The notes under the pieces were generated by a model. The model searched no databases, had not been told where the DNA came from, and was given only the letters and a program-made list of their open reading frames with translations. Of a stretch of 64,000 nucleotides of DNA, positions 34,587 to 43,880 are shown in pieces; position 1 is the stretch's first letter, and each line of letters begins with the position of its first letter. Both the position numbers and the translations under genes were made by a program. This stretch comes from Xanthomonas sp. (GTDB lineage: Bacteria > Pseudomonadota > Gammaproteobacteria > Xanthomonadales > Xanthomonadaceae): the NCBI GenBank assembly GCA_018262705.1, contig JADFDQ010000001.1:62001-126000 (forward strand), written 5' to 3'.

Positions 34587-35849
34587 ATGAACAGCAACGC
34601 CGACCTTCTCAACTCCCTGAAGATCGACCGCAACGCCGCGCCGCCGTCGGAATCCCGCAAGGGGCCGTGGATCGCATTGGCGATCGTCGCGGCATTGCTT
34701 CTGGCCGCGGTCGGCTGGCTCTTGCTGCGTGGCGACAAGGGGATCGAAGTGCGGGTGGCCGAAGTCACCGCCATTGGTGGCGCCGGAGCATCCGGCCCGG
34801 CCGTGCTCGATGCCACCGGCTATGTGGTGGCGCGGCGGATGGCCACGGTGTCGGCCAAAGTGACCGGCAAGGTGCGCGACGTGCTGATCGAAGAAGGCCA
34901 GCGGGTCGAGGCGGGCCAGGTCCTAGCACACCTGGATCCGGTGGACGCCGACGCGCAGCGCGCGCTGTCCGCTGCGCAGCTGTCTGCGGCGCAAAGCCAG
35001 ATCGCCGGCGTGGCCGCGCAACTCAAACAATCCGAAGCCGACGCCGGCCGGCTCGGCGCCTTGGTGCGCCAGCAATTGGTCTCGCGCGCCCAATACGACC
35101 AGGCCGTTGCCGCACGCGATGCCCTGCGTGCGCAACTGGCCACCGCCCAGCACAATGCACAGGTGGCGCGCGACGCGCTGCGGATTGCCGACAACGGCAT
35201 CGACAACACCATCGTGCGCGCACCGTTCGCCGGCGTCGTCATCGCCAAGGCGGCGCAGCCGGGCGAAATCGTCTCGCCGCTGTCGGCCGGCGGCGGCTTC
35301 ACCCGCACCGGCATCGGCACGATCGTCGATATGGCCTCGCTGGAAGTCGAGGTCGACGTGGGCGAGGCCTACATCGGCCGGGTCAAGCCGGACATGCGCA
35401 CCGAAACCGTGCTCAACGCCTACCAGGACTGGAAGATCCCGGGCAAGGTCATCGCCATCATCCCGACCGCCGACCGCGGCAAGGCGACGGTGAAGGTGCG
35501 GGTCAGCCTGGGCGCCTTGGGCGATCCCAGGATCGTGCCTGACATGGGTGCGCGGGTGAGTTTCCTCGAGGAGGCCACGCCTGAACGGGCGCACGGCAAG
35601 CCTGGCGTCCTGGTTCCCGCCAATGCCATTGTCGAACGCAACGGCACGTCGGTGGTGTTTGTGCAGGCTGGCGAAACGGCATCGATGCGCACGATCCAGC
35701 TTGGCCGCAGCCTGGGCGATGACCGCGAGGTGCTGTCCGGGCTGTCCGGCGGCGATCAGGTCGTGCTCGAGCCGCCGGACACGCTGCGCGACGGTGCGAG
35801 AGTGGCGGTCGCGCGTGAGGATTCGGATGCGGAAGCCAATAGCGATTAA
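34587..35849 (+). CDS. Periplasmic adaptor (membrane-fusion) protein
   Basis: 420 residues from ATG 34587. One N-terminal transmembrane helix (about 28-48), a lipoyl-type half-motif GKVRDVLIEEGQRVEAGQVLAHLDP, a long alpha hairpin (about 120-205, with QLSAAQSQIAGVAAQLKQSE), the second lipoyl half IVRAPFAGVVIAKAAQPGEIV and beta-barrel domains to the end. It is a MacA/HlyD-type adaptor. The ATPase and two permeases that follow on the same strand should form its transporter. Confidence 0.9.
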   Translation: MNSNADLLNSLKIDRNAAPPSESRKGPWIALAIVAALLLAAVGWLLLRGDKGIEVRVAEVTAIGGAGASGPAVLDATGYVVARRMATVSAKVTGKVRDVLIEEGQRVEAGQVLAHLDPVDADAQRALSAAQLSAAQSQIAGVAAQLKQSEADAGRLGALVRQQLVSRAQYDQAVAARDALRAQLATAQHNAQVARDALRIADNGIDNTIVRAPFAGVVIAKAAQPGEIVSPLSAGGGFTRTGIGTIVDMASLEVEVDVGEAYIGRVKPDMRTETVLNAYQDWKIPGKVIAIIPTADRGKATVKVRVSLGALGDPRIVPDMGARVSFLEEATPERAHGKPGVLVPANAIVERNGTSVVFVQAGETASMRTIQLGRSLGDDREVLSGLSGGDQVVLEPPDTLRDGARVAVAREDSDAEANSD

Positions 35850-35861
35850 ACACGACACGAC

Positions 35862-35980
35862 AAACGCTGGATACGCAGACACGAGGTCTGCGAGAAGACC
35901 TCTGCTTGCGCCGGGATGACGGCAAACAGAGCGCTTTGAGCAACACGGCAAATATCGAACCTCGGCTTGCGCCGGAATTA
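35862..35980. repeat. Degenerate REP remnants
   Basis: The gap between the adaptor and ATPase genes carries two fragments like the right arm of the 38-kb REPIN: TTGCGCCGGGATGACGGC (35907-35924) and a weaker GGCTTGCGCCGGAATTACGCC near 35963-35983. The intact opposite arms are lost. The similarity was judged by eye. Confidence 0.55.
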
Positions 35981-36001
35981 CGCCATATCACCGGAGTCAC
36001 C

Positions 36002-36694
36002 ATGACCACCCTCGTCAACATCCGCGATCTGCACAAGACCTACCAGCGCGGCCCGGAAAAGGTCGACGTGCTGCGCGGCATCGACCTCGACATCGCCGAA
36101 GGCGATTTCGTCGCCCTGATGGGCCCCTCGGGTTCCGGCAAAACCACCTTGCTCAACCTGATCGGCGGGCTGGATTCGCCCAGCGCCGGCAGCATTGAAA
36201 TCGCCGGCCAGCACATCGAGAGGCTCGGCTCCGGCCGGCTGGCGCAATGGCGCAGCAACAACGTTGGCTTCGTGTTCCAGTTTTACAACTTGATGCCGAC
36301 CCTGACCGCACAGAAAAACGTCGAACTGCCGCTGCTGCTGACCCGCCTGTCGGCCGCGCAGCGCAGGCAGAATGCCGCCATCGCACTGCAGTTGGTGGGC
36401 TTGGGCGACCGCGGCAAACATCGTCCCAACGAACTCTCCGGTGGCCAGCAACAGCGGGTGGCGATTGCCAGAGCCATCGTCTCCGATCCCACCTTTCTGA
36501 TCTGCGACGAACCCACCGGCGACCTCGACCGCGCCTCGGCGGAGGACATCCTCGGCCTGCTGCAGACGCTCAACCGCGAGCACAACAAGACGATCATCAT
36601 GGTCACCCACGACCCCAAGGCCGCCGAATACGCAAGCCACATCCTGCATTTGGACAAGGGCGTTCTGGTCGAGCAGGCCGCGCATGCGGCTTGA
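36002..36694 (+). CDS. MacB/LolD-type ABC ATPase
   Basis: 230 residues. Walker A MGPSGSGKTTLLNLIGGLD, Q-loop FVFQFYNLMPTLTA, signature NELSGGQQQRVAIARAI, Walker B FLICDEPTGDLDRASA and H-loop MVTHDPKAAEY are intact. The GGLDxPSxG and EPTGDLD forms place it in the LolD/MacB group, which powers mechanotransmission across the envelope rather than classic import. Part of an adaptor-ATPase-permease-permease operon. Confidence 0.92.
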   Translation: MTTLVNIRDLHKTYQRGPEKVDVLRGIDLDIAEGDFVALMGPSGSGKTTLLNLIGGLDSPSAGSIEIAGQHIERLGSGRLAQWRSNNVGFVFQFYNLMPTLTAQKNVELPLLLTRLSAAQRRQNAAIALQLVGLGDRGKHRPNELSGGQQQRVAIARAIVSDPTFLICDEPTGDLDRASAEDILGLLQTLNREHNKTIIMVTHDPKAAEYASHILHLDKGVLVEQAAHAA

Positions 36695-36697
36695 AGC

Positions 36698-36810
36698 CCC
36701 TCTCCCCTTGGGAGAGGAGTTGGGGTGAGGGTTCGGCACACAGCCGAGCCTGCATTCCGCACCGAACCCTCATCCGGCGCTTTGCGCCACCTTCTCCCGG
36801 AGGGAGAAGG
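36698..36810. repeat. Inverted CCTCTCCC/GGGTGAGG intergenic repeat
   Basis: Two outward copies of a second repeat family face each other: 36698-36735 (CCTCTCCCCTTGGGAGAGG, then GGGTGAGGGTTCGG) and its inverted relative 36762-36810 (GAACCCTCATCCGG ... ACCTTCTCCCGGAGGGAGAAGG). It fills the gap between the ATPase and first permease. A related unit lies inside the lipB start at 44580-44625. Confidence 0.8.
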
Positions 36811-36826
36811 AAAAGCTGGAGGCTCC

Positions 36827-37984
36827 ATGAAATATTTCCACCTGGTCTGGGCCGCGCTGGTGCGCAGCAAGATCCGCACCCTGCTCACGCTGCTGTCGGT
36901 GGTGGCCGCGTTCCTGCTGTTCGGGATGCTGGACTCGGTGCGCGTCGCCTTCAATTCCGGCGGCGATGTCGCCGGTGCCAACCGCATGGTGACGATGTCG
37001 CGGCTGTCGATCACCCAGATGCTGCCGTACAGCCTGGACGCGCAGATCCGCGCAGTGCCGGGGGTCAAGAGCGCCGCCTATGCGGCGTGGTTCGGCGGCA
37101 TCTACCGCGACCCGAAGAACTTCTTCCCCAACTTCAGCGTCAGCCCGGAGTACCTGGACCTGTACCCCGAGTTCAAGCTGGCTCCCGCGCAGAGGCAGGC
37201 GTGGCTGGCCGACCGCCGCGGCGCGGTGGTGGGCAAGGCGCTGGCCGACCGCTTCGGCTGGAAGGTCGGCGATACCATCCCGCTGCAGGCCACCATTTTC
37301 CCGACCCGCGGCGGCAACGACTGGCAGTTCACCCTGCGCGGCATCTACCACATCGACGATCCCAAGCTGAAAGGCCAGGAGCAGGCGATGTTCTTCCACT
37401 GGAAGTACTTCGACGAGGCCAACGACTACGTGAAGGGCCGGGTCGGCTGGTGGATCGTGGAGCCGGCCAGCGCCGCCGCCGCCGACCGCGTGGCCAGGGC
37501 CATCGACCGCCTCAGCGAGAACTCCGACCACGAAACCAAGACCCAGAGCGAGGCCGCGTTCAACCAATCCTTTGCCAAACAGTTCGCCGACATCGGCCTG
37601 ATCGTCAGCGCGATCATGGGCGCGGTGTTCTTCACCCTGCTGCTGCTGACCGGCAACACCATGGCGCAGGCAGTGCGCGAGCGCATCCCGGAACTGGCCG
37701 TGCTGAAAACGATCGGGTTTTCCAACCGCAGCGTGCTGTGGCTGGTGCTGGCCGAATCGGTCTTGTTGGTGGTGCTGGGCGGGACGCTGGGGATGGCGCT
37801 GGCCGCGGCCATCGTGCCCATGGTGGGCGCCGCCAGCGGCGGCATGATCGCGCTGCCCGGCCTGCTGCCGCAAACGTGGGGATTGGGCTTGGCGCTGATG
37901 GTCGGCATCGGCCTGCTGGTGGGGTTGCTGCCGGCGCTGCGCGGCATGCGCTTGAACATCGTCGATGCGCTGGCGGGGCGCTGA
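36827..37984 (+). CDS. MacB-like ABC permease (FtsX domain), first of two
   Basis: 385 residues. One N-terminal transmembrane helix (about 17-38), a periplasmic MacB-PCD domain (about 40-265) and three C-terminal helices (about 270-292, 318-345, 350-375) with the FtsX signature VRERIPELAVLKTIGFSNRSVLWLVLAES, which I cite only in part as ELAVLKTIGFSN. It starts 17 bp after the inverted repeat. Pairs with the second permease to make a heterodimer. The substrate is unknown; macrolides, lipoproteins or peptides are family options. Confidence 0.88.
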   Translation: MKYFHLVWAALVRSKIRTLLTLLSVVAAFLLFGMLDSVRVAFNSGGDVAGANRMVTMSRLSITQMLPYSLDAQIRAVPGVKSAAYAAWFGGIYRDPKNFFPNFSVSPEYLDLYPEFKLAPAQRQAWLADRRGAVVGKALADRFGWKVGDTIPLQATIFPTRGGNDWQFTLRGIYHIDDPKLKGQEQAMFFHWKYFDEANDYVKGRVGWWIVEPASAAAADRVARAIDRLSENSDHETKTQSEAAFNQSFAKQFADIGLIVSAIMGAVFFTLLLLTGNTMAQAVRERIPELAVLKTIGFSNRSVLWLVLAESVLLVVLGGTLGMALAAAIVPMVGAASGGMIALPGLLPQTWGLGLALMVGIGLLVGLLPALRGMRLNIVDALAGR

Positions 37985-38078
37985 GATGCCAATGAGCAGG
38001 CCATCATCGAGGCAAGCCGTCACGTCGATGAATGCAAGCGCATCATCGAAGCACGTCACCGTCCCGATACAGACCTCT

Positions 38079-38187
38079 CCGTCATCCCGGCGAAAGCCGG
38101 GATCGTTTCGCAAACCTTGCGTCTGCGTATCCGGTTGTTCCTGTCGCCCGACAAAGCGCTGGATCCCGGCTTTCGCCGGGATGACGG
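38079..38187. repeat. REPIN: two inverted REP sequences, second copy
   Basis: Arms 38079-38104 and 38161-38187 are inverse copies of the same REP as at 32338-32421, here with a 56-bp spacer. It lies in the 299-bp gap 37985-38283 between the two permease genes; nothing else recognisable is in that gap. Confidence 0.87.
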
Positions 38188-38283
38188 CCTTCGGTTTATC
38201 AACTTCAATGACGAACTGCCAATGCCGCGCCTCCGAATTATTGAGCGCCGACTTTCAAGAGCACCGTTCATGAGGACACTTCG

Positions 38284-39591
38284 ATGAAACGTTTCTTTTC
38301 CAGCCTGCTGACCGTGCTCACCCTTGCGCTGATGCTGGGCGCGTGGGTCGTGGCGCCGTGGCCGGTCGTGCTGGGCCTGGTCGTTTTGATCGCGCTGTGG
38401 CTGGGCTTGACCCGCAGCGGGCGGCTGGCGCGCGAGGCGGCGAAAATCGGCATCGCCAGCCTGCCGCAGCGCTGGGGCGCTTCGCTGGTGGTCGTGATCG
38501 GCATCGCCGGGGTGGTCGGCGTGCTGGTGGCGATGCTGGCGATGGGCGAAGGCTTCAAGGCCACGCTCGACCAGACCGGCAGCGACGACAGCGCGATCCT
38601 GCTGCGCGCCGGCTCGCAGGCGGAAACCAATTCCGTCATTACCCGCGACCAGGTGCCTCTGGTCTCAGCCTTGCCCGGAATCGCCCGCGGGCAGGACGGC
38701 AAGCCACTGGCGTCACCGGAGCTGTCGCAAGTCGTCAACCTGCCCACCCAGGCCGATGGCAGCGATGCCAACGTGCAATTCCGCGGCATCGGTCCGGAAG
38801 GCTGGGCCGTTCGCCCCCGGATCAAGATCATCGAAGGCCGCCGCTTCACTCCCGGCCTGCGCGAGTTGGTGGTCGGCAAGGGCGCCCAGCGGCAGTTCCG
38901 TGGCCTCTCCGTGGGCCGGCAGCTAAAACTGGCCAACCAGATGTGGACGGTGGTCGGCGTGTTCGAATCAAGAGATGCGCACGATTCCGAACTGTGGACC
39001 GATGCCGAGGTGCTCGGCCCGGCCTACCAGCGCCAGGCGTTCCAGTCGATGACGGTGAAGCTGGACGGCAAGACCGGGTTCAAGCAACTGAAGGCAGCAC
39101 TGGCGGCCGATCCGCGCCTCAAGCTCGATGTCGACACCACCCGCGATTACTACGGCAAGCAATCGGAAGGACTGACCAAGCTGATCAAGATCCTCGGCAG
39201 CGTGATCGGCGCGATCATGGCGATCGGTGCGGTGTTCGGCGCCCTCAACAGCATGTACGCGGCGGTCGCCGGGCGCGCGCGCGAGATTGCCACCCTGCGT
39301 GCGCTCGGCTTCCGAGGCCTGCCGGTTGTCGCAGCAGTGATGCTGGAAACCATGCTGCTGGCGCTGTTGGGCGGCGTGCTGGGCGCGCTGATTGCCTGGG
39401 TGGTATTCAACGGCTACACGGTCAGCACGCTGGGCAACAATTTCAGCCAGGTGGTGTTCCAGTTCAAGGTCAGCCCGATGCTGGCTTGGACCGGCCTGAA
39501 ATGGGCGTTGGGGATTGGCCTCGTCGGCGGCCTGTTCCCGGCGCTGCGCGCTGCGCGACTGCCGGTGACCGAGGCGCTGCGCGCCAGTTGA
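38284..39591 (+). CDS. MacB-like ABC permease (FtsX domain), second of two
   Basis: 435 residues. Two N-terminal hydrophobic stretches (about 5-45), a third helix at about 60-82, a periplasmic domain (about 85-290) and three C-terminal helices with the FtsX pattern GRAREIATLRALGFRGLPV. The extra N-terminal helix pair is absent from the first permease. Last gene of the adaptor/ATPase/permease operon; convergent with rarD ten bases on. Confidence 0.87.
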   Translation: MKRFFSSLLTVLTLALMLGAWVVAPWPVVLGLVVLIALWLGLTRSGRLAREAAKIGIASLPQRWGASLVVVIGIAGVVGVLVAMLAMGEGFKATLDQTGSDDSAILLRAGSQAETNSVITRDQVPLVSALPGIARGQDGKPLASPELSQVVNLPTQADGSDANVQFRGIGPEGWAVRPRIKIIEGRRFTPGLRELVVGKGAQRQFRGLSVGRQLKLANQMWTVVGVFESRDAHDSELWTDAEVLGPAYQRQAFQSMTVKLDGKTGFKQLKAALAADPRLKLDVDTTRDYYGKQSEGLTKLIKILGSVIGAIMAIGAVFGALNSMYAAVAGRAREIATLRALGFRGLPVVAAVMLETMLLALLGGVLGALIAWVVFNGYTVSTLGNNFSQVVFQFKVSPMLAWTGLKWALGIGLVGGLFPALRAARLPVTEALRAS

Positions 39592-39601
39592 AGGCGCGAC
39601 G

Positions 39602-40528
39602 TCACACCAGCTCCGGCAGATCCTCTTCGCGCAGGCGCCGATTTTGAAGCAGGCCTTCGATGACGAAGATGGCCAGCGCGATCCAGATGCAGACGAATCC
39701 GACCAGCCGGGTTCGGTCGAACGCTTCGCCGAGCAGGAACACGCCAATCAGGAATTGCAGGGTCGGCGAAATGTACTGCAGCAGGCCGGCCACGGTCAGC
39801 GACACCCGCCGCACCGCGTAGGCGAATCCAATCAGCGGCAGTGCGGTCAGGATGCCGGACAGCATCAGCAGCAGCGTCGCCTGCGTGCCGTAGCCGTGGC
39901 CGAACCCGCCGCCGCCGTGCAGTTCGATCCACAGCAGCCAGGCCAGCCCCGGCAGAAAAAGAAACGCGCTCTCCAGCCCGAGGCCGGTCACCGAATCCAC
40001 GTGCGCACGCTTGCGCAGCAGGCCGTACAGGCTGAACGAAACCGCCAGCGCCAGCGCGATCCACGGCAGTCCGCCGTATTGGATCGTCAGCCACAGCACG
40101 CCGAACAGGGCGATGCCGACAGAAATCCACTGCCCCACGCGCAGCCGTTCGCGCAGGAACAGCACGCCGATCACCACGTTGCACAGCGGGTTGATGAAAT
40201 ACCCCAGCGCCGCTTCGACCACGTGGCCGGCGTTCACCGCCCAGATGTACAGCCCCCAGTTGCCGGCGATCAGCACGCTGGTCAGCGCCAGCGTCCAGCC
40301 CAGCCGCGGCTGCCCGGCCAGCGCGCTGCGGATCCAGCCGCGACCGCTGCGGAAATGGAGCACCGCCGCGACGAACAGCGCGCTCCACACCACCCGGTGC
40401 AGCACGATTTCCAGCGAAGGCACGCTGTCGAGCAAATGCCAGTACAGCGGCGAGAAACCCCAGGTGACGAACGCGGCCACGGCGGCCCAGACGCCGCGCA
40501 CGGCCTGATCGCGTTCGTCCCGGGTCAT
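39602..40528 (-). CDS. rarD: RarD-type EamA transporter
   Basis: 308 residues from ATG 40528, ten predicted membrane helices. The N-terminal GVWAAVAAFVTWGFSPLYW and internal NWGLYIWAVNAGHVVEAALG, GYFINPL and LLQYISPTLQFLIGVFLLGE are hallmarks of RarD. RarD was named for chloramphenicol sensitivity; transport substrate is not established. It overlaps the neighbouring EamA gene by four bases, so two drug/metabolite transporters are co-expressed. Confidence 0.92.
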   Translation of the reverse strand: MTRDERDQAVRGVWAAVAAFVTWGFSPLYWHLLDSVPSLEIVLHRVVWSALFVAAVLHFRSGRGWIRSALAGQPRLGWTLALTSVLIAGNWGLYIWAVNAGHVVEAALGYFINPLCNVVIGVLFLRERLRVGQWISVGIALFGVLWLTIQYGGLPWIALALAVSFSLYGLLRKRAHVDSVTGLGLESAFLFLPGLAWLLWIELHGGGGFGHGYGTQATLLLMLSGILTALPLIGFAYAVRRVSLTVAGLLQYISPTLQFLIGVFLLGEAFDRTRLVGFVCIWIALAIFVIEGLLQNRRLREEDLPELV

Positions 40529-41457
40529 GCCGCCGGCTCGCTGGCGACGACCATGGCCTTGAGCGCCTTGCCGAAGGTGATCACGACCACGCCCAACAAA
40601 ATGACGCCCATCGCAGTCAGCTCGCTGGCGCCGAAGCGTTCGTGCGCCAGCCATGCGCCGAGCAGCACCGCGATCGCCGGGTTGACGTAGGCATAGCTGC
40701 CGGCCAGCGCCGGCCGCACGTGATGGAGCAGCCAGATGTAGGCGGTGAATCCGCCCAGCGATCCCAGCACGACCAGATACCAGAACGCACCGATGGCTTT
40801 GGCATCCGGCAGATGCGCGAAGCGTTCGCCCAGCGCCAATCCAACCCCGGTCATCAGCAGTCCGCCGCACAGCATTTGCCCAGCCGCCGACATGAACGGC
40901 GCCGGCAGATCGCGCTCGCGGCTCCAGATCGATCCGTACGACCAGCCGATGCAGGCCACCAGCAAGGCGACGAGTCCCAGCGGCGAGCCGCTCAGGCTGC
41001 TGCCGGCGTTGAGCCAGACCACGCCGAGAAAACCGATGCCCAGCCCGGTCCATTCCATGCGGGTCGGCCGGTCGCCGCGGATCGCCGCGAAGATCGCCAG
41101 CCACAGCGCCGAGGACGCCACCGCCACCGCAGTCAGGCCCGAGGACACCGTGGTCTCGGCGAGGTTCACCATGCCGTTGCCGAGCAGCAGCATGAAAAAG
41201 CCCATCGGCAGCAGGTTGCGCCACTGCGCGCGGGTCGGCGCCGGCACGCCGCGCCAGCGCAGGAATCCGTAAAACAAGCCGCCGGCCACGAGGAAGCGGA
41301 TGCCGCCGAGCAAGAACGGCGGAAACCCGCCCTCCAGCGCGAATCGGATCGCCAGATAGGTCGAGCCCCAGATCAGATACAGCGCAGCCAGCGCCAACGC
41401 GACGCCGGAACCCGGTGCCGCGGCAGTTCGCGCTGACAATGCGGTGGAAGCAGCCAT
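40525..41457 (-). CDS. yedA: YedA-type EamA transporter
   Basis: 310 residues from ATG 41457, ten predicted helices in two EamA repeats. ALAALYLIWGSTYLAIRFALE, PMGFFMLLLGNGMVNLAE and the C-terminal PAIAVLLGAWLAHERF match the YedA group of drug/metabolite exporters. The start was chosen at MAASTALSART because the upstream frame lacks family similarity. Co-transcribed with rarD; substrate unknown. Confidence 0.9.
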   Translation of the reverse strand: MAASTALSARTAAAPGSGVALALAALYLIWGSTYLAIRFALEGGFPPFLLGGIRFLVAGGLFYGFLRWRGVPAPTRAQWRNLLPMGFFMLLLGNGMVNLAETTVSSGLTAVAVASSALWLAIFAAIRGDRPTRMEWTGLGIGFLGVVWLNAGSSLSGSPLGLVALLVACIGWSYGSIWSRERDLPAPFMSAAGQMLCGGLLMTGVGLALGERFAHLPDAKAIGAFWYLVVLGSLGGFTAYIWLLHHVRPALAGSYAYVNPAIAVLLGAWLAHERFGASELTAMGVILLGVVVITFGKALKAMVVASEPAA

Positions 41458-41476
41458 CCAAAATTCCTTGAAGGGC

Positions 41477-41530
41477 GCCCTGAACGATTCAGGGCTTCCG
41501 CAACGAAGGCGGGTGCCGTTCGGCACCCGC
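41477..41530 (-). terminator. Two hairpins downstream of prc
   Basis: GCCCTGAA/TTCAGGGC (41477-41484 with 41488-41495) and GCGGGTGCC/GGCACCCGC (41509-41517 with 41522-41530, four-base loop) follow the prc stop on the minus strand. They probably terminate prc transcripts or separate them from yedA. No strong T-run follows. Confidence 0.55.
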
Positions 41531-41556
41531 GAATCAACCTCAAACGGGCGTTGCGC

Positions 41557-43758
41557 TCAGTCGGCCCAGTGTCCTGCGACATTGCGGGTCTGCGGCAGCA
41601 CCTGCGCCGCCAGCCGCGAATCCTTGCCAAGCAGCCCGATCGCATCGGCAAGGATCGACGCCGATTCGCGCAGCAAAGGATCGCTGGCATTGCGCGCCGC
41701 CGCTTCACGCGCCACGGCGTCGGCCGCGTTGCGCTCGTCGGCGGTCAGGCCATCGTCGGAGCGCCCTTCCAGCAGCGGATCGCGGCTGATGCCGAGGCGC
41801 GCGCGGGTTTCGGCCCGCTGCTTGCGCTGGGCGTCGAAGCGGTCGCGTTCGGCGCGGCGCTCGGCCTCGTTGAGCGAGATCGACTTCTTGGCCTGTTCCT
41901 GGCGGAACTGGCGCACATCGTCGATCCACCACCGGTACTCGACGTCGTTCGTCGAACGCGCGTCGTGCAGCGTCGCCAGCTGGGTCAGGATCGGCGCGAA
42001 ATTTCCGTAGCGCACATGCGGCGAGGCCACGATCCGCGTCCACGGCAGGGCGTTCGGATAGGTGCTTTCGCCGTATTCGCTGGCGTCCACGCTGGTCGGA
42101 AAGGCCACGTCGGGCGCCACGCCCTTGTTCTGGGTGCTGCTTCCGTCCGGACGGAAGAACTGGGCCACGGTCAGCTTGAGCTCGCCGAACTTGCCGTCGG
42201 TCTTGCTCGGCCAGCGGTCCAGATCCAGCATGGTCTGCACGGTGCCTTTGCCGAACGTGGTCTCGCCGATGATCAGCCCGCGCCCATAGTCCTGGATCGC
42301 GCCGGCGACGATCTCCGAAGCCGACGCCGAACCGCGGTTGATCACCACCGCCAGCGGCCCGTCCCAAGCCACGCCGGCATCCTGATCGTATTGCACGGTG
42401 ACCTTGCCGCCGGATTCGCGCACCTGCACCACCGGCCCCTTGTCGATGAACAGCCCGGTCAGTTCGACCGCCTCGGACAGCGAGCCGCCGCCGTTGCCGC
42501 GCAGGTCGAGCACCACGCCGTCGACCTTCTGCGCGCGGAAACCCACCAGCATCCGCGCCACGTCGCGGGTGGCCGAGGCGTAGTTGGCGTCGCCGCGACG
42601 GCGCGCCTCGAAGTCCTGATAGAAGCCGGGCAGATGAACCACGCCGATCTTGCGCGCCGGGGCGTTGGCGCTGGCCGGTACGACGATGGTTTCGGCGCGC
42701 GCGCGCGCATCTTCGATCCGCACCTTGGCGCGGGTGAGCGCCACCTGCTGCGGCTTGCTGTCGAGCGGCGCTTCCGCCGGCACCACGTCGAGTCGAACCT
42801 GGGTTCCGGCCTTGCCGCGGATCAGCTGCACCACGTCATCGGTGCGCCAGCCGATCACATCCTTCATTTCGCCGGCCGGACCTTGCGCCACGCCGACGAT
42901 GCGATCGCCGGTCTTGATCCGCCCGCTGCGCGCCGCCGGCCCGCCGGGCACCAGTTCGCGCACGACGATGACATCGTCCTGCCGGAACAGCACCGCGCCG
43001 ATGCCTTCCAGCGAATTGGACATCGCGATCGCAAAATTCGCCGCACTGCGCGGGTTCATGTATTCGGTGTGCGGGTCGATGGTTTCCGCATACGCGTTCA
43101 TGAAGGTCTGAAAAACGTCGTCGCCCTTAAGCTCGTTGACGCTGTCGAGCAGGTTGGCGTAGCGCTTGTCCAGCGTCTTGCGAATTTCCTCGGGCTTCTT
43201 GCCGGCCAGCTTCAGCCGCAACCAGTCGTTCATCACCGACTGCCGCCACAGTGCGTCCAGTGCAGCCGCATCGGCCCAAGGCGCATCCTTGCGGTCGTAG
43301 GCGTAGCGCTCGTTGCCGGAAAAATCGAAATCGCCCTTCAGCAACCCGCGCGCATAGGCGATGCGCTGGCGCACGCGATCGCGATAGACGGCAAAGATCG
43401 CCCACGCCGGTGCCACCTGTCCGCTGCGGATCGCATCGCCCAGGGTGCCCGCGTAGGGCTGGAATCCGGCCACGTCCTGCGCGGTCAGGAAAAACTTGTT
43501 CGGATCCAGCGACTTTAGATATTCGTCGAAGATCTGTCGCGACAGCGCCGCGTCGATCGCGCGCGGACGGTAGGCATAACGGCTGTCCGACAGCAGTCCG
43601 TAGACCATCCGCGAGGTGGTCGTTTGGGTCGCGGTCGGCCCCGCATCAAGCGCGGCGGCCTGCCCGTCGGCGGCACCGGCGGTCGTCAACGCCAACGGCA
43701 AAACCAGCGCCAAACCAAGCAGCAGGGAACGCAGGGGACGGGAAAAGCGCTGGATCAT
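41557..43758 (-). CDS. prc: Tail-specific C-terminal processing protease
   Basis: 733 residues from ATG 43758. Signal peptide (about 1-29, ending TTAGAAD), N-terminal Prc domain, a PDZ domain (about 235-320, GPAARSGRIKTGDRIVGVAQG) and an S41 catalytic domain with SASASEIVAGAIQDYG and FGKGTVQT: the second Ser of SASAS, the Asp of QDY and the Lys of FGKG have the +11 and +25 spacing of the E. coli Ser452/Asp463/Lys477 triad. A C-terminal helical extension follows. It trims PBP3 and degrades murein hydrolases in E. coli, which fits the wall-synthesis genes nearby. Confidence 0.93.
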   Translation of the reverse strand: MIQRFSRPLRSLLLGLALVLPLALTTAGAADGQAAALDAGPTATQTTTSRMVYGLLSDSRYAYRPRAIDAALSRQIFDEYLKSLDPNKFFLTAQDVAGFQPYAGTLGDAIRSGQVAPAWAIFAVYRDRVRQRIAYARGLLKGDFDFSGNERYAYDRKDAPWADAAALDALWRQSVMNDWLRLKLAGKKPEEIRKTLDKRYANLLDSVNELKGDDVFQTFMNAYAETIDPHTEYMNPRSAANFAIAMSNSLEGIGAVLFRQDDVIVVRELVPGGPAARSGRIKTGDRIVGVAQGPAGEMKDVIGWRTDDVVQLIRGKAGTQVRLDVVPAEAPLDSKPQQVALTRAKVRIEDARARAETIVVPASANAPARKIGVVHLPGFYQDFEARRRGDANYASATRDVARMLVGFRAQKVDGVVLDLRGNGGGSLSEAVELTGLFIDKGPVVQVRESGGKVTVQYDQDAGVAWDGPLAVVINRGSASASEIVAGAIQDYGRGLIIGETTFGKGTVQTMLDLDRWPSKTDGKFGELKLTVAQFFRPDGSSTQNKGVAPDVAFPTSVDASEYGESTYPNALPWTRIVASPHVRYGNFAPILTQLATLHDARSTNDVEYRWWIDDVRQFRQEQAKKSISLNEAERRAERDRFDAQRKQRAETRARLGISRDPLLEGRSDDGLTADERNAADAVAREAAARNASDPLLRESASILADAIGLLGKDSRLAAQVLPQTRNVAGHWAD

Positions 43759-43880
43759 CGGATCTCCGCGGCGCCGGGCGCCGCTGCAAAAAGGAACCGC
43801 CGGAACTTGCCAATCAGGCTGCAACGCCGCTTGGACATCCGGCAAGTGCCGGAAGTTCGTGTTTACAGCCTGTCTTCACT

